From the NCBI GenBank assembly GCA_902496845.1, contig CABVCJ010000057.1, positions 1 to 11,182 on the forward strand: a stretch of 11,182 nt of DNA, in the 5' to 3' direction. The notes below the pieces were generated by a model. It saw only the letters and a program-made list of their open reading frames with translations. It did no database searches and was not told the origin of the DNA. A program made the position numbers and the translations under genes. Positions 1 to 5,412 of the stretch are shown in pieces. This DNA comes from an uncultured Collinsella sp. (lineage in GTDB: Bacteria; Actinomycetota; Coriobacteriia; Coriobacteriales; Coriobacteriaceae). Position 1 is the stretch's first letter. Each line of letters begins with the position of its first letter.

Positions 1-148
1 CTACCTGGCCTGCACGCCCGTGCGCACGCGCACCTTCGGCATCGCCAAGGGCTTCCCCGACCGCTACGACCCCAACGAGTTGCTCGCTCAGAACGGCATG
101 ACGGTCGAGAACATGGCCGCCGAAGCCGTAAGGCTACTCAACGAGTAA
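1..148 (+). CDS. C-terminal end of a transketolase/DXS-like C-terminal domain protein (partial)
   Basis: Only the last 48 codons are present, read from base 2 and ending with TAA at 146-148; the gene starts outside the window. The tail contains FGIAKGFPDRY, then NELLAQNGMT and a closing helix ending in AVRLLNE. This order (a G-[IV]-x-D-R-[FY]-like turn, an ELL helix, G-[LM]-T, and a final amphipathic helix) is what I know from the last domain of transketolase-family C-terminal subunits and 1-deoxyxylulose-5-phosphate synthase. The match is by pattern only, and no catalytic residue is included. Codon use is GC-rich like the neighbours. It is followed within two bases by a strong terminator, so it is the last gene of its transcript. 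The family call is moderate; that it is coding is nearly certain. Confidence 0.5.
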   Translation, partial: YLACTPVRTRTFGIAKGFPDRYDPNELLAQNGMTVENMAAEAVRLLNE

Positions 149-149
149 G

Positions 150-190
150 AAAACCTCCGCAAGGGAAGCACCCCTGCGGAGGTTTTTGTT
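150..190 (+). terminator. Rho-independent terminator of the first (partial) gene
   Basis: A perfect 12-bp stem, AAAACCTCCGCA (150-161) with TGCGGAGGTTTT (175-186), is closed by a 13-base loop and followed by a T-rich tail (183-190). It begins right after the stop codon at 148. The A-rich upstream arm gives it some bidirectional character. Confidence 0.93.
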
Positions 191-205
191 TTCACAGCTC
201 AATTA

Positions 206-421
206 TCTCAATCTGTAACATCTAGAGCCCGAATTCCCGTCTAACTGTTACAGATTGAGACAAGATGTCTTAGTCCCTGGCCTTTGTCTCAATCTGTAAC
301 AGATAGAGACCTTTTGTCCGTCCAGATGTTACAGATCGAGACATTCGAATCCCACTAAGGAGATAATCTCGATCTGTAACAGTTAGAACCCATTTCCTCG
401 TCTACCTGTTACAGATTGAGA
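206..421. repeat. Array of six alternating inverted 15-base repeats at 40-base period (BIME-like)
   Basis: The word TCTCRATCTGTAACA and its reverse complement alternate six times. The copies lie at 206-220, 246-260, 287-301, 327-341, 367-381 and 407-421, so start-to-start distances are 40, 41, 40, 40 and 40. Homology extends a few bases on each side (often TG before TCTC, and TAGA two bases after the word). The spacers inside pairs 1-2, 3-4 and 5-6 (221-245, 302-326, 382-406) share a skeleton with TAGA, CC and CGTC at matching places. The spacers between pairs (261-286, 342-366) do not resemble each other. The duplicated unit is therefore a palindromic element of about 57 bases in three tandem copies about 80 bases apart. 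Neighbouring copies can pair in more than one register. The arrangement recalls E. coli BIMEs (REP units in alternating orientation). No transposase is nearby. Function is unknown. Confidence 0.9.
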
Positions 422-432
422 CAAAGCAGCGA

Positions 433-489
433 GACAGGCCGTCACAACTGCAAGAACCACCACAAAGGTGCCTGTCCCTTTTTGGTAGG
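433..489. repeat. Repeat-like stretch with GACAGGC/GCCTGTC inverted arms
   Basis: GACAGGC (433-439) and GCCTGTC (470-476) form a 7-bp inverted repeat around 30 bases, and the second arm runs into a T-rich stretch. The 19 bases at 471-489 match 10442-10460 at 17 positions, about 10 kb away in another intergenic region. This suggests a dispersed intergenic repeat family rather than a site specific to the next gene. Between 206-489 and the promoter at 533 I see nothing else clear, apart from a weak TACAAT at 490-495 with no good -35. Confidence 0.4.
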
Positions 490-532
490 TACAATAACCC
501 ATAAGGTAAGTATGTTTCTGAGTTATTTCGTG

Positions 533-562
533 TTGACCCATTTGAGCGCGATAGGGTATAAC
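533..562 (+). promoter_or_regulatory. Sigma70-type promoter of the amino-acid transporter operon
   Basis: TTGACC (533-538) and TATAAC (557-562) are separated by 18 bases. Transcription would start near 568-570, leaving a leader of about 36-38 bases. The leader carries the ribosome binding site GAGAAAGG at 589-596, nine bases before the ATG at 606. Confidence 0.7.
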
Positions 563-605
563 TCTACTCAACCGCTAGGGATTTTATTGAGAAAGGTGTT
601 CTACC

Positions 606-1601
606 ATGAGCAAGAACCTCTCCCAGCAGGTCGTTCTCGACCGCCGCGGCTTCGTTGCCGCCACCTTCGCAACCGTCGCCGGCCTTGGTCTTGCCGGCTG
701 CTCCGACACCAGCGCCGAGGCCGACAAGGGTTCCGCCGCCGACTCCTCCAAGAGCTCCGAAGATACCGAGGCTTCCACCACGCTCGACGCCAAGGCGTTC
801 GACAAGCTCGTCGACAACGGCCCCAAGGCCGATGACGACGCCATCGCCGCCAGCACCTGGGCCACGGCCGTCAAGGACGCCGGCGTCTTTAAGATCGGTG
901 GCGTTCAGACCTCCACGCTCTTCTCCCTCCTCAACGAGAAAGACGGTCAGACCCGCGGCTTCGATGCCGGTATCGCACAGCTCCTGTCCAACTACATTCT
1001 GGGCGAGAACAAGGTCGAGATCACCCAGGTGACCTCGGACACGCGCGAGTCCGTCCTGCAGAACGGCCAGGTCGACGCCGTCTTTGCCACCTACACCATT
1101 ACCGACGAGCGCAAGAAGCTTGTCTCCTTTGCCGGTCCCTATTACTACACGCAGCAGGCCATCCTGGTGCTTGCCGATAACGACGACATCAAGAGCGTCG
1201 AAGACCTGGCCGACAAGAACGTCGCCGTCCAGTCCGGCTCCAACGGCCCTGCCATCCTGGAGGAGCTCGCACCCAAGGCCAGCCAGCAGGAGTTCAAGAC
1301 CGACGAGGAGGCCCGCCAGGCACTCCAGCAGGGTCGCGTTGACGCCTACGTCATCGATAACAATATGCAGCAGAGCGCCCTGGTCCGCGAGCCCGGTAAG
1401 TACAAGATTGCCGGCAAGCCCTTCGGCAGCAAGGAGCCCTATGGTATCGGCCTGCCGCTCGATTCCGACGGCGTCGCCTTTGTCAACGACTTCCTTAAGA
1501 GGATTGAGGACGATGGCACTTGGACCGAGCTGTGGCAGATCTGCATCGGCGACCGTACGGGCGACACCAACGTTCCCGAGCTGCCCGAGATCGGCGCCTA
1601 G
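606..1601 (+). CDS. Amino-acid ABC transporter substrate-binding lipoprotein (SBP_bac_3 family)
   Basis: A 331-residue extracytoplasmic solute receptor. The N-terminus has a Tat-like twin arginine (DRRGF, residues 12-16), a hydrophobic stretch (17-31) and a lipobox LAGC with Cys32 as the predicted lipidation site. A Ser/Ala/Asp/Glu-rich linker follows to about residue 60. The family 3 binding fold then runs to the end. Recognisable blocks are GFDAGIAQLL (118-127), TSDTRESVLQNGQVDAVFAT (143-162), ITDERKKLVSFAGPYYYTQ (165-183) and YVIDNN (248-253). By analogy with GlnH/GluB-type proteins, Arg147 would hold the ligand carboxylate and Asp251 its amino group, which points to a polar or acidic L-amino acid such as glutamate. 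It is first in its operon, with its own promoter and SD (GAGAAAGG, nine bases from the ATG). A hairpin follows before the permease genes. The family is certain; the exact ligand is not. Confidence 0.95.
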   Translation: MSKNLSQQVVLDRRGFVAATFATVAGLGLAGCSDTSAEADKGSAADSSKSSEDTEASTTLDAKAFDKLVDNGPKADDDAIAASTWATAVKDAGVFKIGGVQTSTLFSLLNEKDGQTRGFDAGIAQLLSNYILGENKVEITQVTSDTRESVLQNGQVDAVFATYTITDERKKLVSFAGPYYYTQQAILVLADNDDIKSVEDLADKNVAVQSGSNGPAILEELAPKASQQEFKTDEEARQALQQGRVDAYVIDNNMQQSALVREPGKYKIAGKPFGSKEPYGIGLPLDSDGVAFVNDFLKRIEDDGTWTELWQICIGDRTGDTNVPELPEIGA

Positions 1602-1689
1602 GCAGCAAGCCTGGTAACGGCCGCAACGAAACCATATGGAAACGCATGATGCGCTTTATTGCGGTAAACTGTTTTCTCACTGAGTTGTC

Positions 1690-1722
1690 GGGGCTTCCGT
1701 ACACACGGGAGCCCCTTTCCTT
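1690..1722 (+). terminator. Intra-operon hairpin (partial terminator/attenuator)
   Basis: GGGGCTTCCGT (1690-1700) pairs with ACGGGAGCCCC (1705-1715) over 11 bp, including one G-U, around the 4-base loop ACAC. It is followed by TTTCCTT. It lies in the 138-base gap between the binding-protein gene and the first permease gene. In importer operons such a structure commonly leaves the binding protein more abundant than the membrane parts, by partial termination or by protecting the upstream mRNA. The short T tract suggests incomplete termination. Confidence 0.75.
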
Positions 1723-1739
1723 ATCGGCAGGAGGTCCGC

Positions 1740-2399
1740 ATGAGTCTCTCCGAGCTCTGGTCGCTCTATGGCCAGAACTATATCGACGCGCTGCTAGCAA
1801 CCTGGGGCATGACGCTTGAGTCGTTTGCCATCGCCATGGTACTGGCCGTCGCCGTCACCGTGATGCGCGTGTCGCCGCTCAAGCCGCTGCGTGTCTTTGG
1901 CGACCTGTATGTCCAGGTCTTCCGTAACATCCCCGGCATCGCACTGCTCATCATCGTCGTCTATGCGCTGCCACCGCTCAAGGTCGTCCTGCCCTACCGC
2001 ACCTGCGTTATCGTCGCCACGGTCCTTTTGGGCTCGGCCTTTGGTTCCGAAAACTTTATGAGCGGCATCAACACCGTCGGCGTCGGCCAGGTGGAAGCCG
2101 CCCGCTCGCTGGGCATGGGCTTCAGCCGTATCCTCGCCAAGATCGTGATTCCGCAGGCACTGCGCTCGAGCGTACTGCCCATGACCAACCTCTTTATCGC
2201 CGTCATGCTCACCACCGCGCTCGGCAGCCAGGTGCCGTTGCAACCGCAGGAGCTCACTGGCGTGGTGAGCTACATCAATACCCGCTCGCTCGGCGGCGTC
2301 GCCGCGTTCTTTATCTCGGCGCTCGGCTACCTGGGCACGGCCTTTGTGGTGAGCCACATTGGCAACTATATCGATAAGAAGGTGAGGATCCTCCGATGA
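1740..2399 (+). CDS. Amino-acid ABC transporter permease (HisM/GluC-like)
   Basis: A 219-residue inner-membrane permease of the polar amino-acid family. There are hydrophobic segments at about 24-42, 60-78, 87-101, 150-163 and 184-204, consistent with the five-helix core. The EAA coupling loop is clear: GQVEAARSLGMGFSRI (116-131) followed by IPQALRSSVLP (137-147). This is the site that docks on the ATPase. The start is set by AGGAGG (1729-1734), five bases before the ATG. The gene overlaps the next one by four bases (ATGA at 2396-2399), so the two permeases are translationally coupled and probably form a heterodimer. A GluC-like role in glutamate uptake is inferred from the operon's make-up and not from a specific residue. 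Confidence 0.95.
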   Translation: MSLSELWSLYGQNYIDALLATWGMTLESFAIAMVLAVAVTVMRVSPLKPLRVFGDLYVQVFRNIPGIALLIIVVYALPPLKVVLPYRTCVIVATVLLGSAFGSENFMSGINTVGVGQVEAARSLGMGFSRILAKIVIPQALRSSVLPMTNLFIAVMLTTALGSQVPLQPQELTGVVSYINTRSLGGVAAFFISALGYLGTAFVVSHIGNYIDKKVRILR

Positions 2400-3229
2400 G
2401 CAAGCATTCCTCCCCTGCACTCACCATGCGCGATGCGCTCTACGAGGCTCCCGGCCCCAAGATGCGCGCCAAGATTCGCATCGGCACCGCCATCTCGCTT
2501 GTTGCTGTCGCCGCGCTCGCCATCCTGGTGCTGCAGCGCTTTTATGTGACCGGCCAGCTTTCGGTCCACTATTGGTATTTCTTTACGCACCTCACCACCT
2601 GGAAGTTCCTGCTTGCCGGCTTTGAGGGCACCGTTAAAGTCGCACTCACCGCCGGCGCCATCGCGCTGGTGCTGGGCTTAGCCCTTATGCTCGGCCGTAC
2701 CAGCGACATTAAGCCGCTGCAGCTGGTCTGCCGCGTACTCACCGATTTCTTTCGCGGCGTACCGAGCCTGCTGTTCATCTACTTCTTCTTTTTGGTGCTG
2801 CCCCAGTACAAGATCTCGCTGCCATCGTTTTGGATGCTCACGCTGCCTGTCGCGCTCGCTGCCGCCGGCGTACTCGCCGAGATCTTCCGTGCCGGCGTCA
2901 ACGCCGTGCCGCGCGGGCAGGTCGAGGCGGCCCAGGCACTCGGTCTCTCCAAAGCTAAAATCACCTTTAAAATCGTGTTGCCGCAGGCTATTCGGTTTAT
3001 CATTCCGTCCTTGATTTCGCAGCTTGTGGTCGTGGTCAAGGACACCACTGTCGCCTACGTGGTGAGCTACCCCGACCTCATGCAAAACGCCCGCGTGCTC
3101 ATTACCAACTACGACGCCCTCGTGTCGGTCTACCTGGTTATCGCGGTCATCTACATCCTCATCAATGTCGCGATCAACAAGGCCGCTGTCTATGTTTCGC
3201 ACAAGACCGGCGCGACCATCATCCGCTAG
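2396..3229 (+). CDS. Amino-acid ABC transporter permease (GluD-like)
   Basis: A 277-residue second permease of the same importer. It is longer than its partner because of an N-terminal cytoplasmic stretch (1-28) and an extra first membrane segment at about 31-47, which is typical of the larger subunit in GluC/GluD-type pairs. Further hydrophobic segments lie near 74-99, 117-135, 145-162, 203-222 and 241-262. The EAA loop is GQVEAAQALGLSKAKI (174-189) followed by LPQAIRFIIPSL (195-206). PVALAAAGVLAEIFRAG (151-167) is also characteristic of the family. The start codon overlaps the previous stop. An ATPase gene follows after 36 bases. Confidence 0.95.
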   Translation: MSKHSSPALTMRDALYEAPGPKMRAKIRIGTAISLVAVAALAILVLQRFYVTGQLSVHYWYFFTHLTTWKFLLAGFEGTVKVALTAGAIALVLGLALMLGRTSDIKPLQLVCRVLTDFFRGVPSLLFIYFFFLVLPQYKISLPSFWMLTLPVALAAAGVLAEIFRAGVNAVPRGQVEAAQALGLSKAKITFKIVLPQAIRFIIPSLISQLVVVVKDTTVAYVVSYPDLMQNARVLITNYDALVSVYLVIAVIYILINVAINKAAVYVSHKTGATIIR

Positions 3230-3265
3230 CACTTTACCATTTCGAATCATAAGGAGCCGAGCACC

Positions 3266-4030
<765 letters not shown>

Positions 4031-4041
4031 CCCAATTGCCA

Positions 4042-4075
4042 CGCGGGCAAATTCATCAGTAACGTTTGCCCCGCG
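4042..4075 (+). promoter_or_regulatory. Intergenic hairpin between ATPase and hydrolase genes
   Basis: CGCGGGCAAA (4042-4051) pairs with TTTGCCC-C-GCG (4065-4075) over 10 bp with a single bulged C at 4072 and a 13-base loop. No T tract follows, so it is not a classical terminator. It could tune mRNA stability or expression of the hydrolase gene, whose own ribosome binding site is weak. The role is inferred. Confidence 0.4.
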
Positions 4076-4117
4076 CCACCCCTGTGCCATGTCCACCCGG
4101 ATTCGAAAGCCGCAACC

Positions 4118-4927
4118 ATGATCGGAACTCGCACTTCATCGTCATGCACCCCACACGTCGACGTCGCCCCCGCCGACCGCCCACTCATCCTCGTCGCGCC
4201 GCGTTGGGAAGATGCAAAGCCGTTTTTAAGCGAGACGCTCTCCCCCAACGAGGAGATTGCGAGCGTCTTTGTCGACGCCATTCTTGCCGCCGGCGGCCTG
4301 CCGCTGCAGATGTCCATCACCGAAGATATTGATGTTATCCGTCATTACGTCGATATCGCCGACGGCATCGCCATTCCCGGCGGCCCCGATGTCAATCCCA
4401 AACGTTGGGGCGATGATCGACCCTACGACCCCACCCTCTGCTGCGAGATCCGCGATAGCTTTGAGTTTAAGCTGGTCGGCGAGGTGCTCCGCGCCAAAAA
4501 GCCGCTCTTTACCACCTGCCGCGGCACGCAGTTGCTCAATGTCGCCACTGGCGGCACCCTGTGCATGGACGTGCCGAGCCTGGGTGCGCGCGAGGGTCGC
4601 ACGCAGTGGCGTCACACCCACGTGCTCAACGACCCCGTGCATCCCGTCGAGGTCGTGCCGGGCTCGCTGCTGGAACGCGCGGTTGGCGGGCACAGGCTAA
4701 TCCAGACCAACTCCGCACACCACTGCTGCGTCGACCGTCTGGGTAAAAGCACACGCTTGGTCGCCAAGGCAACCGACGGCGTTCCTGAGTGCATCGAGGT
4801 CGAAGGCCAGCCATTCTGTCTAGGCGTGCAATGGCACCCTGAGTACACATGGAAGACGCTCGAGACCGACTTTAACCTGTGGAAGTCGTTTGTCGAGGCA
4901 GCGGCCAAGGTAAAGCAGGCGCGCTAG
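4118..4927 (+). CDS. Class I glutamine amidotransferase-like hydrolase (peptidase C26, gamma-glutamyl-GABA hydrolase/PuuD-like)
   Basis: A 269-residue cytosolic enzyme. Family landmarks in order are: PLILVAPRW (22-30), AIPGGPDVNPKRWG (85-98, the oxyanion-side loop), the nucleophile elbow TTCRGTQLLN (132-141) with Cys134, NSAHHCCVDRLG (198-209), and LGVQWHPEY (235-243) with His240 and Glu242 completing the triad. Enzymes of this family cleave gamma-glutamyl amide bonds, for example gamma-glutamyl-GABA in putrescine degradation. No PuuA, PuuB or PuuC gene is nearby, so PuuD itself cannot be claimed. The first 20 residues are polar and poorly conserved in type. The start has only a weak upstream GAAAG and is less certain than the rest. 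The gene is co-oriented behind the importer and is ended by the hairpin at 4949, so it is probably its last cistron. Confidence 0.9.
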   Translation: MIGTRTSSSCTPHVDVAPADRPLILVAPRWEDAKPFLSETLSPNEEIASVFVDAILAAGGLPLQMSITEDIDVIRHYVDIADGIAIPGGPDVNPKRWGDDRPYDPTLCCEIRDSFEFKLVGEVLRAKKPLFTTCRGTQLLNVATGGTLCMDVPSLGAREGRTQWRHTHVLNDPVHPVEVVPGSLLERAVGGHRLIQTNSAHHCCVDRLGKSTRLVAKATDGVPECIEVEGQPFCLGVQWHPEYTWKTLETDFNLWKSFVEAAAKVKQAR

Positions 4928-4948
4928 CTCGCGAACCACAAAACAGAT

Positions 4949-4990
4949 AAGGGCGCCCCGCCGGCCACATGGTCCGGCGGGGCGCCCTTT
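4949..4990. terminator. Strong hairpin terminator between converging genes
   Basis: AAGGGCGCCCCGCCGG (4949-4964) pairs perfectly with CCGGCGGGGCGCCCTT (4974-4989): 16 bp, 9-base loop. The plus-strand tail is short (TTT). The minus-strand tail reads TTATCTGTTTTG. It lies between the + strand hydrolase gene (ending 4927) and the - strand Hpt gene (ending 5033) and probably serves both. Confidence 0.85.
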
Positions 4991-5032
4991 CACCTATATG
5001 TGGCCGGCAAGCAGCCCAAGGCTCGTAAGCTC

Positions 5033-5389
5033 TTATTCAGCCGCCTCGCGCAGGGCCGACAACGTGGCCGCATATTGCTGCTGCAACGCATGCATTCCCT
5101 CGCGAGCGCCGTCAACGGCATCGGCGCCGCACAGCGCTTCGGTTACCACGACCGCCGGCTCGTACAGATTATCGAATCCCAGGTTCTGGCTCACGCCCTT
5201 GAGTGTGTGCGCTGCCATAAACGCACCTTCGGCGTCTCCCGCCGCCATGGCGGCCTCCAGCTTGTCCATGCTCTCGTCATCCAAAAACTTGAGGGCAAAG
5301 CGGGCAAGCATTTCCTCGCCCATCAGCCGAGCGCACGCGTCATCATAATTGGCGCCAATCTTCTCATACGCCTCACGCATGGAAATCAT
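5033..5389 (-). CDS. Stand-alone histidine phosphotransfer (Hpt) protein
   Basis: A small cytosolic protein of 118 residues that is almost entirely a predicted helical Hpt domain. The phosphorylation motif is AAHTLKGVSQNLG (59-71), with His61 as the acceptor, followed by the usual Gly and helix. Preceding helices include FALKFLDDESMDKLEAAMA (31-49). The length matches single-domain Hpt proteins, which pass phosphate between receiver domains. The start at 5389 is chosen because AAAGGAG (5399-5405 on the opposite strand) lies nine bases upstream; an internal Met4 would be 18 bases away. It sits 23 bases after the GGDEF-REC-HD-GYP gene on the same strand, so it most likely exchanges phosphate with that receiver. 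No sensor kinase is in view. Confidence 0.9.
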   Translation of the reverse strand: MISMREAYEKIGANYDDACARLMGEEMLARFALKFLDDESMDKLEAAMAAGDAEGAFMAAHTLKGVSQNLGFDNLYEPAVVVTEALCGADAVDGAREGMHALQQQYAATLSALREAAE

Positions 5390-5412
5390 GGATTAAAACT
5401 CCTTTGGTCAAA

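Noticed and set aside
206..421. CRISPR array
   Set aside because: The repeats alternate in orientation, are only about 15 bases, and alternate spacers are related to each other. No cas gene is present. A palindromic repeat cluster fits better.
567..591. CTCAA/TTGAG leader hairpin before the substrate-binding protein gene
   Set aside because: It has only five base pairs with a 15-base loop, too weak to support a riboswitch or attenuator call.
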